A stretch of DNA of 64,000 nt from Rhizobium sp. 11515TR (GTDB taxonomy: Bacteria > Pseudomonadota > Alphaproteobacteria > Rhizobiales > Rhizobiaceae), in the NCBI RefSeq assembly GCF_002277895.1, contig NZ_CP022999.1, positions 1,054,001-1,118,000 on the forward strand. Direction: 5' to 3'. Below the pieces are notes generated by a model. It saw only the letters and a list, made by a program, of their open reading frames with translations, was not told the DNA's origin and searched no databases. Every line of letters begins with the position of its first letter. The first letter of the stretch is position 1. Positions 25,719 through 35,205 of this stretch are shown one piece after another. The position numbers and the translations under genes were made by a program.

Positions 25719-27002
25719 ATGACTGCGCCGCATCCGTCCAAAACGCATATCGGCAACCACCCCCTCCATCCCGAAACACAGATGCTGAATTACGGCTACG
25801 ATCCGGAGCTATCCGAGGGCGCGGTTAAGCCGCCTGTTTTCCTGACCTCGACCTTCGTCTTCAAATCGGCAGAGGACGGGCGCGATTTCTTCAATTACAT
25901 CTCCGGCCGCACCGAGCCGCCGGCGGGCACGGGGGTGGGTCTCGTCTATTCACGCTTCAACCACCCGAACAGCGAAATCGTCGAGGATCGCCTTGCCGTT
26001 TATGAAAAGGCAGAAAGCGGCGCCCTGTTTTCCTCCGGCATGTCGGCCATCGCGACCGCCCTTCTCACCTTTACACGCCCGGGCGATGCGATACTGCATT
26101 CGCAGCCGCTTTATGGCGGCACGGAAACGTTGGTCGCCAAGACATTCCTCAATCTCGGAGTAACCGCCGTCGGCTTCGCCGATGGCGTCAACGAAAACTC
26201 GGTGACAGCAGCTACCGAGGAGGCCATGGCCAAAGGTCGTGTCTCGGTCATTCTCGTGGAAACGCCTGCCAACCCCACGAACAGCCTCGTCGATATCGCC
26301 ATGATCCGCCGCATTGCCGATGCGATCGGCAGGAAGCAGGGACACACGCCGATCATCGCCTGCGACAATACCCTGCTCGGCCCTGTCTTCCAGCGGCCGA
26401 TCGAACATGGCGCGGATATTTCCCTCTACTCGCTGACCAAATATGTCGGCGGCCATTCCGATCTGATCGCGGGCGCCGCCCTCGGCTCCAGAGCCATCAT
26501 CAAACAGGTGAAGGCGCTGCGCGGAGCGATCGGCACTCAGCTCGATCCGCATTCCTGCTGGATGCTCGGCCGGTCGCTGGAAACGCTGCAGATCCGCATG
26601 GAGCGGGCAAACAGCAATGCCCGGGCGGTCGCCGATTTCCTGCGGGACCATCCGAAGGTCGAGCAGATCCACTATCTGCCCTACACGGATCCGTCCTCGG
26701 CAACGGGCCGTACCTTCGCTGCCCAGTGCAGCGGCGCGGGCTCCACCTTCTCCTTCGACATCAAGGGTGGCCAGCCGGCATCATTCAAATTCCTGAACGC
26801 GCTGCAGATCTTCAAGCTCGCCGTCAGCCTCGGCGGCACGGAATCGCTCGCTTCCCATCCGGCAACGACGACGCATTCCGGCGTACCTATGGATGTACGC
26901 CACCGCATCGGCGTGCTGGAGTCGACGATCCGCCTGTCTATCGGGATCGAACATCCCGACGATCTGATCGCCGACCTCGCCGCTGCCCTCGACGCCGCTT
27001 GA
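25719..27002 (+). CDS. Cys/Met metabolism PLP-dependent enzyme (cystathionine gamma-synthase/methionine gamma-lyase family)
   Basis: 427 residues from ATG 25719, with GAGGAGA upstream; the frame's earlier ATG at 25668 falls inside the promoter. The PLP lysine is in SLYSLTKYVGGHSDLIAGA. Other family marks are YSRFNHPNSEIVEDRLA, SSGMSAIATALLTF and the C-terminal SLGGTESLASHPATTTHSG. The last motif occurs in enzymes handling sulfur amino acids, so it is a gamma-synthase or gamma-lyase; sequence alone does not decide. It stands as a single gene behind a regulated-looking promoter. Confidence 0.88.
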   Translation: MTAPHPSKTHIGNHPLHPETQMLNYGYDPELSEGAVKPPVFLTSTFVFKSAEDGRDFFNYISGRTEPPAGTGVGLVYSRFNHPNSEIVEDRLAVYEKAESGALFSSGMSAIATALLTFTRPGDAILHSQPLYGGTETLVAKTFLNLGVTAVGFADGVNENSVTAATEEAMAKGRVSVILVETPANPTNSLVDIAMIRRIADAIGRKQGHTPIIACDNTLLGPVFQRPIEHGADISLYSLTKYVGGHSDLIAGAALGSRAIIKQVKALRGAIGTQLDPHSCWMLGRSLETLQIRMERANSNARAVADFLRDHPKVEQIHYLPYTDPSSATGRTFAAQCSGAGSTFSFDIKGGQPASFKFLNALQIFKLAVSLGGTESLASHPATTTHSGVPMDVRHRIGVLESTIRLSIGIEHPDDLIADLAAALDAA

Positions 27003-27091
27003 GACGACACACGACAGATCAGCCGCGGACGGTCAGAAGATCGCCTCGCAAGCGAAGCGACCAAACTCTGGTGAGGGAGCGCCTAAAGACA

Positions 27092-29296
27092 TTATCGCGA
27101 TCTGAGCTGGGCAATCGAGAGCATCAGATCCGCGCTCATGCCAATCCCCGATCCGCGCGTCAGGATGGCGGATGCGGCGGAGGTCGTATTCCCGCCATTT
27201 GCCGCATCATAGACGGCCGAGAAGCGCTTGAGCAGGTTGCTCACCTTGCTGGCATCATGCAAGTCCTTGACCGGGAATAGCTTTTCAAGCATCGCCGCCT
27301 GGCGGGTCACATCCATGTTCGACATGGACGCGGGCAGCGAATAAGTCGTCTTGATTACATTGTAGAGCGCCGGATCCGACATGATATCGTAGACGGAATT
27401 GACCTGCGGCGCCTTGCGCTGGAAATAGAGAGCGAGACGGACGCCTTCGTTGGAGCTTCCCTGCTGCGTCTCCAGGGTCTGATGAAGATAGAGATCGTTG
27501 GTGGCGAGACGCGCGCCCTTGTTCTGTCCTGGCTCGATCTTGGCTGTGGTCAGATTTCCCTTGGCGTCGAAATTGAAGGCATTCACCATCGCCTTGAACT
27601 GCTGGCCTGCCTGCGTGTTCAGAAAGCCCTTGGCATCCTCGGGATCCGCAGTGAAGGCCTTCTTCAAGGTATTCTTGTCGACCGACTTGGGATCGATATT
27701 GTTCGCAACGAGGATAAATTCCGTCAGCTTCTTGTCAGCCAGGAGTTCGTCGACCGTCTTGATCTTGGCGATCGACTTGCTGAATTCGGTCGCTGCGTCC
27801 TTCGCATCCTTGACCGCCTTGTCTCGCATCTCGCCGGTCAATCCGAAGGTCTTCGACTTCGAATAAGCGGAAATCAGGCTGTTGATCGAGGTCTGGGACA
27901 AGGCCGCGACCGGCGCTCGCAGATTGCCCTCACTGTCGAAATTGAAAGCCTTGGCAAGCCCGACGAATCTGTCGTCTTTCAGCGAATTGACATAGCTCTT
28001 GCTATCATAGGGATCGCTTTCCAGGATCTTGCGCAACTGATCTCTGGAGACCTCATTCTTGCCAATCCCAAAGGCGCGAAGCGCCATGTCCTCCACGGTT
28101 GGAAGATTCTTGTTCTTGGTATCGTTGGCGGCAAAAAAGTCCGCGATCGTCTTTATCTCGCCGACCGCGCTCTTGTAGTGTTTTTCCGCATCGTCGAACA
28201 GGTTCTGTTTGGCATCTTTCGCCTGGTTCAAATATTTGGCCGAGATGTCGGCGATGGCTTGCGGCGTCTGCGCCGGCTGATTGGCGGGCAGCGTACCATC
28301 GGATGCAAACTGAAAGTGCGAAACCATATCCGCCATTCCAGTCACGGCGGCATAATCGGAATTCGTAAAAGCGAGGTTGAACTGGACCGGAGTGAGCTTG
28401 GGATTCAGGTTGAATGCGGTCTTTATGTAGGAAAACAGCCTGTTGTCGCCGGTTATGTCGCTGAGCGACTGAACTTTCGTGATCGTCTGACGATAGTAAT
28501 CGTCATTGCTGGCGGCCACAGCCGGGCTCAACAGGCTCGGGACCATGCTGTCATACCGCGAGATCATGGCCTCCTTCTGCTCAGCGGTCTGCGCGGTTGC
28601 GCCGGAAAGCGTTCCGTCGGCATTGAAGCTGAACTGCGACGCGATCAGCTTGTATGTCGGCTGCAGCGATGCCGTCGAGAAATTGCTCGCCGTGTTGACG
28701 AAGCTGTTCGGGTCGTTGACATCGCTGGTCAGAACCGACTTCAGGAACGCCTTCGAAATATTGTCCGGGTTTAAACCGTGCGCCCGCAGGATATAGTCCG
28801 TCATTCTGCTGCTGTTGACGATGTCGTCGACGTTCGACACCTTATCGATCCAGCTATCGTAGAACTTGCTTTCCTTCTTGGCCAAAGCCGTTTCATTGGC
28901 GAAGGATTGCTCATAGAGCCCGATCGTATCGCTCTTCTGTGAATCGCTCTGGGCCGATTGATTTTTTGACGTGCCGCCGAAATTGAAAGCGGCAGCGAAT
29001 TGCCGGTAACGGCTATCCGTCAGCTTGTTTGCAAAGCTGCTCGTGTCGCTCAGGTTGCTGGTCAGGACCTTTTTCATGAAGGCCTTGGCGTAGGTCATGT
29101 CCTCGAGGCCATAGGCCTTCATCGCATAGCTATACAGCTTGTAGTCGCTCAGAAATTCATCGACATTCTTAATCTTGCCGATATGCGCATCGTAATATTG
29201 CTGGTCACTTTTGACCGTCGCCTGTTTGGCGATGCGCGCAAGCGTCGATGCCATGTCCCTTGTCGCGGACACGTAGCCGAGATACGTCGAAATCAT
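27092..29296 (-). CDS. DUF1217 protein with about six tandem repeats
   Basis: 734 residues from ATG 29296. A motif of roughly 100-130 residues is repeated about six times. Examples of its core are KIKNVDEFLSDYKLYSYAMK, KVSNVDDIVNSSRMTDYILR, KVQSLSDITGDNRLFSYIKT, KIKTVDELLADKKLTEFILV and VNSVYDIMSDPALYNVIKTT, each followed by a helical segment and an FNF-type motif (FNFGGT, FSFNADG, FNFDSEG, FNFDAKG). This matches DUF1217, a rhizobial family often found among flagellar genes. No signal peptide is visible. It lies away from flagellar genes here, so a role in motility or an export-related role on this replicon is an inference. Confidence 0.8.
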   Translation of the reverse strand: MISTYLGYVSATRDMASTLARIAKQATVKSDQQYYDAHIGKIKNVDEFLSDYKLYSYAMKAYGLEDMTYAKAFMKKVLTSNLSDTSSFANKLTDSRYRQFAAAFNFGGTSKNQSAQSDSQKSDTIGLYEQSFANETALAKKESKFYDSWIDKVSNVDDIVNSSRMTDYILRAHGLNPDNISKAFLKSVLTSDVNDPNSFVNTASNFSTASLQPTYKLIASQFSFNADGTLSGATAQTAEQKEAMISRYDSMVPSLLSPAVAASNDDYYRQTITKVQSLSDITGDNRLFSYIKTAFNLNPKLTPVQFNLAFTNSDYAAVTGMADMVSHFQFASDGTLPANQPAQTPQAIADISAKYLNQAKDAKQNLFDDAEKHYKSAVGEIKTIADFFAANDTKNKNLPTVEDMALRAFGIGKNEVSRDQLRKILESDPYDSKSYVNSLKDDRFVGLAKAFNFDSEGNLRAPVAALSQTSINSLISAYSKSKTFGLTGEMRDKAVKDAKDAATEFSKSIAKIKTVDELLADKKLTEFILVANNIDPKSVDKNTLKKAFTADPEDAKGFLNTQAGQQFKAMVNAFNFDAKGNLTTAKIEPGQNKGARLATNDLYLHQTLETQQGSSNEGVRLALYFQRKAPQVNSVYDIMSDPALYNVIKTTYSLPASMSNMDVTRQAAMLEKLFPVKDLHDASKVSNLLKRFSAVYDAANGGNTTSAASAILTRGSGIGMSADLMLSIAQLRSR

Positions 29297-29538
29297 AGAT
29301 CGCCCCCACAGCGCAGTTCATCGATATTCGCCCCGCATGGACTATCGCAACCAGACCTTGCGCGAGACTAGATCGGCAATCTATGGGCCTAATTTCCCAG
29401 AATCGTATCCATGTCCGGCAAGGCAGACGTTTCTGTCGGAAATATCGCATCCGGCAACCAGTTCTGAGACAATCCCGAAAGCGTCCGCCGTCAAGGCGCA
29501 AGAGGCCTTCGGCGCCCCAATGCATGGTGTACAGAGCT

Positions 29539-30546
29539 CTAAACTCTCCGGCAGGAATTGCCCGGAACGAATTTCGGCGTTAGCACGAAATCCTGCGGCG
29601 GCTCGACCGCACCTTGCGGATGGGTGATACGGTGCATCAGGCGTCTTGCGATGATGCCGCCGAGCGCGAGCGTATCCTGGACCACCATGGTGATGCGCGG
29701 CGTGATGACCGAGCTCCATTGCACATTGTCGATCATGGCGAGCGAGATGTCGTCGGGACAGCGGAAGCCCAGCTCCTGCATGCCTTGCAGCGCCGAGAGC
29801 GCAACTGCGTTATTGGTGCCGAGGATCGCAGTGGGGCGTTCGGGCTGGATCAGCAAACGCATGGCCGCCTCGTAGCCGGCTGTGCGCGTGAACTGGCCGT
29901 CGACGACGAAATTCGGGTTGATGTCCACGCCGGCATTGGCCATCGTATCCGCAAAGCCGCGATATCTCTCCGTCGCGGTATGCATATGGCTCGGGCCAGT
30001 AATGACGGCGATGCGCCTGTGGCCGAGCTGCAGGAGATGTTCCGTCAGCATCGCCCCGGCCAGATAATTGTCGGAGCCGACGAAATCCCGCTCGATGCCC
30101 GTAACCTTCTGGTCGAAACAGACGATCGGCAGGTTCAGGCCGGCAATGAAGTCGATATAATCCTGATCATGGCCTGACGGCGCAAGTGCGAGGCCTGCGG
30201 TCTTCAGGCCGATCAGGTGCTCGACCATCGCCCTCTCGCGATCCGTTTTGCCTGAGGAATCGGTGACGACGACGAAGTGTTGGTGATCGAGCGCATAATT
30301 TTCCAGCTCGCGCCGGATATCCCCGAAAAACGGGTTGCCGACATTGCCGACGATGAAGCCGATCATGCGGCTGCGTCCACGCGCCAGGCTCTGGGCAAGC
30401 GGATCGGCAACGAAGCCGACCGCGGCGATTGCCTGACGGATTTTCTCCAGCGTTTTCTGGCTGACGCGCGCCGGATTGCTCAGGGCCAGCGACACCGTGG
30501 AGACGGATACGTCAGCGAGTTTGGCGACGTCACGAATGGTGGCCAT
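29539..30546 (-). CDS. LacI-family transcriptional regulator
   Basis: 335 residues from ATG 30546. The N-terminal helix-turn-helix (TIRDVAKLADVSVSTVSLAL) and hinge helix region (FVADPLAQSLARGRS) are typical of LacI proteins. They are followed by a periplasmic-binding-protein-like sugar-sensing domain (FIVGNVGNPFFGDIRRELEN and so on). It is divergent from the fucosidase/ABC transporter operon. The perfect palindrome in that operon's promoter and a near copy beside its own start point to this protein as the repressor of both. The inducer is probably a fucose-containing sugar or a derivative. Confidence 0.93.
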   Translation of the reverse strand: MATIRDVAKLADVSVSTVSLALSNPARVSQKTLEKIRQAIAAVGFVADPLAQSLARGRSRMIGFIVGNVGNPFFGDIRRELENYALDHQHFVVVTDSSGKTDRERAMVEHLIGLKTAGLALAPSGHDQDYIDFIAGLNLPIVCFDQKVTGIERDFVGSDNYLAGAMLTEHLLQLGHRRIAVITGPSHMHTATERYRGFADTMANAGVDINPNFVVDGQFTRTAGYEAAMRLLIQPERPTAILGTNNAVALSALQGMQELGFRCPDDISLAMIDNVQWSSVITPRITMVVQDTLALGGIIARRLMHRITHPQGAVEPPQDFVLTPKFVPGNSCRRV

Positions 30547-30554
30547 GAATTTTT

Positions 30555-30565
30555 CGAACCGTTTC
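30555..30565. promoter_or_regulatory. Imperfect LacI-type half operator at the regulator's own start
   Basis: CGAACC-GTTTC lies nine bases upstream of the lacI-type start codon. It shares the CGAACCG core of the perfect operator at 30707-30724 but with a degraded right arm. It suggests weaker autoregulation. Confidence 0.4.
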
Positions 30566-30675
30566 TATCGCGTCAAGCCTTCCGATCGAAGGAACTCCCT
30601 TCCATGAATCTTTGTCACAAATCTAACATTTGCGGGCCATGAAGCAATATGCGGAAAGAGATTTCAACAGTGCGC

Positions 30676-30724
30676 TTGACATACCGGGCATGAGGATCAA
30701 TTATCAAATCGAACCGGTTCGATT
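30676..30724 (+). promoter_or_regulatory. Promoter and LacI operator of the fucosidase operon
   Basis: TTGACA (30676-30681) and AATTAT (30699-30704), 17 bases apart, form a promoter directed at the fucosidase gene. Immediately after it lies AATCGAACCGGTTCGATT (30707-30724), a perfect 18-base palindrome centred on CG, the usual form of LacI/GalR operators. A repressor bound there would cover the transcription start. Confidence 0.8.
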
Positions 30725-30749
30725 AAGCCTTAACACTTGGGAGGATAGT

Positions 30750-32069
30750 GTGAGCGACGCAGCGATCAGTGGCGGCCAGAATGTGGCCGACGGCAAGGCA
30801 TGGTTTGGACACGACCGCTTCGGCATGTTCATCCACTTCGGACTTTACGCCCTCGGCGCACGTCACGAATGGCTGAAGAACCGCGAGGAGTTCACCACCG
30901 AGGCCTATCAGAAGTATTTCGACAATTTCGACCCCGACCTTTACGATGCCCGCGAATGGGCACGCCGCGCTCGCGAAGCCGGCATGAAATATGTCGTTCT
31001 GACCGCGAAGCACCATGAAGGCTTCTGCCTGTGGGACAGCAAGGTCACCCACTACAAAGTTACCAACACCCCCTATGGCAAGGACCTGATCGGCCCCTAT
31101 GTCGAAGCGCTTCGCGCCGAGGGGCTCAAGGTCGGCTTCTATTATTCGCTGCTCGACTGGCACCACCCCGACTTCCCGATCGACGGACATCACCCGCAGC
31201 GAAACCATCCCGACGCCGCCAAGCTCAACGAGGGCCGCGACGTCAAGCGTTACGCCAAATACATGCGCGATCAGGTGACCGAGCTTTTGACGAATTTTGG
31301 CAAGATCGATGTGATCTGGTTCGATTTCAGCTATCCCCAGCGGGTCTACAAGGGCCTGCCCGGCAAGGGCCGTGCCGATTGGGAGAGCGACGACCTGATG
31401 AAGCTGGTGCGCCAGCTACAGCCCGATATCATCGTCGGCGACCGCCTCGACTTGCCGCGCGATGCGGATCACATGCCCGAACTCGTCACGCCGGAGCAAT
31501 ATACGCCGCGAGTCGCACCGACCGTTGCTGGCCTGCCGGTACGATGGGAAGCTTGCCACACCTTCAGCGGCTCCTGGGGCTATTATCGCGACGAGACCAG
31601 CTGGAAAGATGCCGGCCAGCTCATCAACATCCTGATCGACACGGTCTCGCTCGGCGGCAATCTGCTGATGAATGTCGGCCCGACCGGCCGCGGCACCTTC
31701 GACGCCCGCGCCATCAAGGCGCTCGATACCTATGGCGAATGGCTGCGTCTGAACGGGCGTGCGATCTATGGCGCAGGACCTTCGACCTACAAGGCGCCAA
31801 ACGGATGCCGCTTCACCCAGAAGGGCAATCGGCTCTACCTGCATATACAGACCTGGCCCTTCCGCCACATCCATATCGAAGGACTGGGGCGCAAGGTCAA
31901 ATATGCACAGTTCCTGCACGATGCCAGCGAGCTTCATTGGCTCGACCCGGATGCCGACGTCGACTCCAATGTCGGCGTCGCCGTCGGAGAAGGCATTTTG
32001 ACCCTGGAATTGCCGGTGCTCAAGCCTGACGTCGTGACGCCCGTCATCGAACTGATCCTCAAGGATTAA
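30750..32069 (+). CDS. Alpha-L-fucosidase (GH29-like)
   Basis: 439 residues from a GTG at 30750, chosen because GGGAGG sits just upstream and because a longer frame from 30630 would run through the promoter and operator. Family marks are WFGHDRFGMFIHFGLYALGA near the N-terminus, YVVLTAKHHEGFCLWDSKVT and DVIWFDFSY, where the Asp is the likely nucleophile, and LLMNVGPTGRGTFD. No signal peptide is seen, so it should act in the cytoplasm on imported fucosylated oligosaccharides, for example plant cell-wall fragments. It is the first gene of an operon with an ABC sugar importer. Confidence 0.92.
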   Translation: MSDAAISGGQNVADGKAWFGHDRFGMFIHFGLYALGARHEWLKNREEFTTEAYQKYFDNFDPDLYDAREWARRAREAGMKYVVLTAKHHEGFCLWDSKVTHYKVTNTPYGKDLIGPYVEALRAEGLKVGFYYSLLDWHHPDFPIDGHHPQRNHPDAAKLNEGRDVKRYAKYMRDQVTELLTNFGKIDVIWFDFSYPQRVYKGLPGKGRADWESDDLMKLVRQLQPDIIVGDRLDLPRDADHMPELVTPEQYTPRVAPTVAGLPVRWEACHTFSGSWGYYRDETSWKDAGQLINILIDTVSLGGNLLMNVGPTGRGTFDARAIKALDTYGEWLRLNGRAIYGAGPSTYKAPNGCRFTQKGNRLYLHIQTWPFRHIHIEGLGRKVKYAQFLHDASELHWLDPDADVDSNVGVAVGEGILTLELPVLKPDVVTPVIELILKD

Positions 32070-32115
32070 GTCAAAGATTAAGGGAGATAGCGAAGCCCAG
32101 CCGCCCTGTGCCGTC

Positions 32116-32901
32116 GTGAGCCGCGAAACCGAACTCATAGCCGCGATGACCCCCCTGATCGCCGATCTGGCAGAAGACGGCAATGGTGCCGTCGCACTCG
32201 CCGGATCGCGCGGCAAGGGGCGGTCGGATGCTCAATCGGATTTCGACTTCAGGGTCTATGCCGATGCCTATCGCGGACCGGAGGTCCGGCAAACCGCGGC
32301 GTGGCGGCGTTTCGATGTCGCGCTGCGAGACTGGCGGGCCGAAGGCATCCGCATGGATGGCGTCTGGATGCGGCGGTATGCCGGCGTCCAGCGCGACCTG
32401 GATTCCTGGCTTGCCGGAGTGGTCGTGCCGAAGAGCTTCGAATGGACGATCTGGGGCTATCACCTGCCGACCGATCTTGCCAACCAGCAGATCATCGCCG
32501 ATCCCAGGGGTTTGCTGACCGGTTGGAGGCAGCAGCTGGCGCAATATCCGGAAGCGCTCAGGGCGTCCGTGCTCAGTCAGTACATGGAAATCCTGCGCTA
32601 TTGGGCCCGAGATTATCACTATGAGAGCAAGGTTGTTCGCCGCGACCTCGTCTTTCTCGTCGGTCTCACAGGCAAGCTTGCCAACGCCATTCTGCAGACC
32701 GTCTTTGCCTTCAACCGGGTCTATTTCCCGGGCGACGGCTGGAACCTGCCCATGGCGGCCGAACTCGAACGGCTGCCGCCTGACTTTCTCCAGCGGATGA
32801 CGGCCATTCTGGAGCCGGAGCAAGGCCCGGACACGTGGCAGCGTCAACGAAGCGAACTGATCGGCCTGATCGCCGACCTGGAGGCCATGATCGCGGCGTG
32901 A
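32116..32901 (+). CDS. Nucleotidyltransferase-fold protein (DUF4037-like)
   Basis: 261 residues from a GTG at 32116. The N-terminal motif ALAGSRGKGRSDAQSDFDFR is the G-S-x(n)-S-D-x-D-x-D pattern of minimal nucleotidyltransferases, which add nucleotides to small molecules or proteins. The C-terminal half is helical, with no obvious membrane segment. It is placed between the fucosidase gene and the sugar-binding protein gene of the importer, with about 50 to 85 bases on each side, so it is probably in the operon. Its substrate is unknown; a sugar or antibiotic-like molecule is possible. Confidence 0.75.
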   Translation: MSRETELIAAMTPLIADLAEDGNGAVALAGSRGKGRSDAQSDFDFRVYADAYRGPEVRQTAAWRRFDVALRDWRAEGIRMDGVWMRRYAGVQRDLDSWLAGVVVPKSFEWTIWGYHLPTDLANQQIIADPRGLLTGWRQQLAQYPEALRASVLSQYMEILRYWARDYHYESKVVRRDLVFLVGLTGKLANAILQTVFAFNRVYFPGDGWNLPMAAELERLPPDFLQRMTAILEPEQGPDTWQRQRSELIGLIADLEAMIAA

Positions 32902-32987
32902 ACGAGTCGCAAGACCAAGCCGGAGGGGAGCGTCCGGATAGTGATCAACGTCACTGCAACGAAAATCATTAAGGAGGAGGAACAATC

Positions 32988-34202
32988 ATGAAGCGTTCAT
33001 TGATCTTTGCCGCCGCCCTTGCGGCGAGCTCACTACCCGGCATCGGCGCGCAAGCGCAGGATGCCGCCGTGACCCTTACTTGGCAGATGTGGGGAGCGCC
33101 GAACGATGCGGAGCTCTGGCAGCAGCTGGCCGATCTCGTCAACAAGCAATATCCCGATATCAAGATCAAGCTGCAGCTTTCGGGCTGGACGGACTACTGG
33201 ACGCGCCTGCCGGTTCTGGCAGCATCGGGTCAGGTCGCCGATATCGTCTCAATGCAATCGATGCGCCTGCCGAATTTCTCTTCGATCCTGAAGCCGCTTG
33301 ATGATTATGTGAAAGGCAGCGACGTGAAGGTGGCTGACTTCGAAACATCGATCATGTCCGGTCTTTCGCAGGACGGCAAACTCTATGCGCTGCCCTACGA
33401 TGTCGGCCCGTGGATGGTCTTCTACAATCGCGACAAGTTCGCAGCCGCCGGCTTGAAGGAGCCCGCCAAAGACTGGACGTTCGACGACTTCAAGGCCGAC
33501 GCCAAGGTGCTGACCAAGGACGGAGCATACGGCTATGGCACCCAGGCTTTCGATTTCATCGCCGGCCCCGTCGCGCTCGGCGCGGATTATTTCAACGCCG
33601 ACAATGAATTCGACCTCACCAATGCCGGCTTTGTCGATGCGTTCGGCAAATACGCCGATCTCACAGCCAAGGACAAACTCTCGCCGGTCTTTGCCTCCGC
33701 GGCCGATGCTTCGGCCGCAAGCGGCCGCTTCGCTTCGGGCAATGTCGCCATGTATATCGACGGTCCCTGGTCATTGATTACCGGGCAGGCCAATGTCAAT
33801 TTCAAGATCGGCATCGCACCGCTGCCGCGCGGCAGCGGCTCCTCGCGCTTCATTACGGCCGGCTCAGGCTGGGGTATCTCCGCCACCAGCCAGCACAAGG
33901 ATGCCGCCTTCAAGGCGCTGCAGGTGCTGACAGGCCCCAAGGCCGCGGAAATCCTTGGCGCGGCCGGACGCGCACTGCCGGCTCGGCTTGCACAGCAGAC
34001 CGCCTGGTATGACGGCGCCGCCAAGAATGTCAGCGGCACCCGCGATACGCTGCAATATATATTTGCCCACACCACACCGTTCCGCATCAACGAGAAATGG
34101 AACCAGTTCGAGAATCTGGTGATGCAATATGTGCCGCTCGCGCTGACGGGAGACTCGAAACCCGAAGGCGTATTGAGCGACATTCAGAGCCAGCTGCCAT
34201 AG
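32988..34202 (+). CDS. ABC transporter sugar-binding protein
   Basis: 404 residues from ATG 32988, with AAGGAGGAGG upstream. A Sec signal peptide (MKRSLIFAAALAASSLPGIG) is followed by a type-1 solute-binding fold: LTWQMWGAPNDAELW, then a hinge region YALPYDVGPWMVFYNRDKFA typical of sugar-binding proteins. It should bind an oligosaccharide in the periplasm and deliver it to the two permeases encoded next. Its position after the fucosidase suggests a fucosylated ligand. Confidence 0.93.
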   Translation: MKRSLIFAAALAASSLPGIGAQAQDAAVTLTWQMWGAPNDAELWQQLADLVNKQYPDIKIKLQLSGWTDYWTRLPVLAASGQVADIVSMQSMRLPNFSSILKPLDDYVKGSDVKVADFETSIMSGLSQDGKLYALPYDVGPWMVFYNRDKFAAAGLKEPAKDWTFDDFKADAKVLTKDGAYGYGTQAFDFIAGPVALGADYFNADNEFDLTNAGFVDAFGKYADLTAKDKLSPVFASAADASAASGRFASGNVAMYIDGPWSLITGQANVNFKIGIAPLPRGSGSSRFITAGSGWGISATSQHKDAAFKALQVLTGPKAAEILGAAGRALPARLAQQTAWYDGAAKNVSGTRDTLQYIFAHTTPFRINEKWNQFENLVMQYVPLALTGDSKPEGVLSDIQSQLP

Positions 34203-34275
34203 ACCGGGCGTCTCGTCGGCCTGCGGCAGAGCCCACCCGCTCGACCGCAGCGCCATCGCCGGAAAGGAGAGGCCC

Positions 34276-35205
34276 ATGATGCTGGGCAAGCATACAGACA
34301 TGATCGCAAGACCAAGGCCACGCTCGCGCAGATGGTTCAGAGGCGAAGGATGGACGGCCCTGTTCTTCCTGCTGCCGGGCCTGATCGGCATCGTCCTGTT
34401 TCTCGTCCTGCCGATCCTTGCCTCGATCGCGCTCAGCTTCACCAATTGGCAGCTGCTCGGTACGCCGCGTTTCGTCGGCATTTCCAACTATGTGCGCCTG
34501 TTTACGACCGACCCGCAATTCTGGACGGTCTTGCGCAACACCCTCTTCTTTACCGTCGAATATCTTGTACTGAACATCATCATCTCGCTCGGGCTGGCAA
34601 CGTGGATTTCGAGCCTGAAGATGGGGCAGCGCTGGTTCCGGGTGATCTTCTTTCTCCCGACCTTTACCCCGCTGATTGCGGTCGCCATGGTCTGGATGCT
34701 GATCTTCACCAGCGGCGGGCTTTTCGACAGCCTGATGGCCTCACTATCGCTGCCATTGTCGGGCGTGCTGAACGATCGCACGCTTGCCATGCAGGCGGTC
34801 GTCCTCACCTCGATCTGGGCCGGCGTTGGCTACAATACCGTTCTCTTCAACGCCGCGCTCGACATGGTGCCGACAAGCTACCTTGAAGCAGCCCGCATCG
34901 ATGGTGCAACGGCCTGGGACCGCTTCTGGAAAATCCGGCTGCCGCTGATCTCGCCGACGCTGTTCTTCGGCACCGTCATGACGGCGATCACCTCGCTGCA
35001 GGTCTTCGACCAGATTTTCGTCATGACCAAGGGCGGGCCGGGATCATCGACCGCGACGCTCGGCTATGCCATCTACCAACGGGGTTTTCAGAACTTCCAG
35101 ATGGGCTACGCCTCGGCCATCGCCTGGGTGATGTTCGCGCTGATCATGGCGCTAACGGCCCTTCAATTCTGGTTCCAGCGCAAATGGGTGCATTATGACG
35201 CTTAA
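34276..35205 (+). CDS. ABC sugar transporter permease (MalF type)
   Basis: 309 residues from ATG 34276 (a second ATG directly follows), with AAAGGAGAGG upstream. About six membrane helices are visible, beginning at ALFFLLPGLIGIVLFLVLPI. The cytoplasmic EAA loop reads YLEAARIDGATAWDRFWKI, which contacts the ATP-binding subunit. It overlaps the next permease gene by 11 bases. The two permeases should form the heterodimeric channel. Confidence 0.93.
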   Translation: MMLGKHTDMIARPRPRSRRWFRGEGWTALFFLLPGLIGIVLFLVLPILASIALSFTNWQLLGTPRFVGISNYVRLFTTDPQFWTVLRNTLFFTVEYLVLNIIISLGLATWISSLKMGQRWFRVIFFLPTFTPLIAVAMVWMLIFTSGGLFDSLMASLSLPLSGVLNDRTLAMQAVVLTSIWAGVGYNTVLFNAALDMVPTSYLEAARIDGATAWDRFWKIRLPLISPTLFFGTVMTAITSLQVFDQIFVMTKGGPGSSTATLGYAIYQRGFQNFQMGYASAIAWVMFALIMALTALQFWFQRKWVHYDA

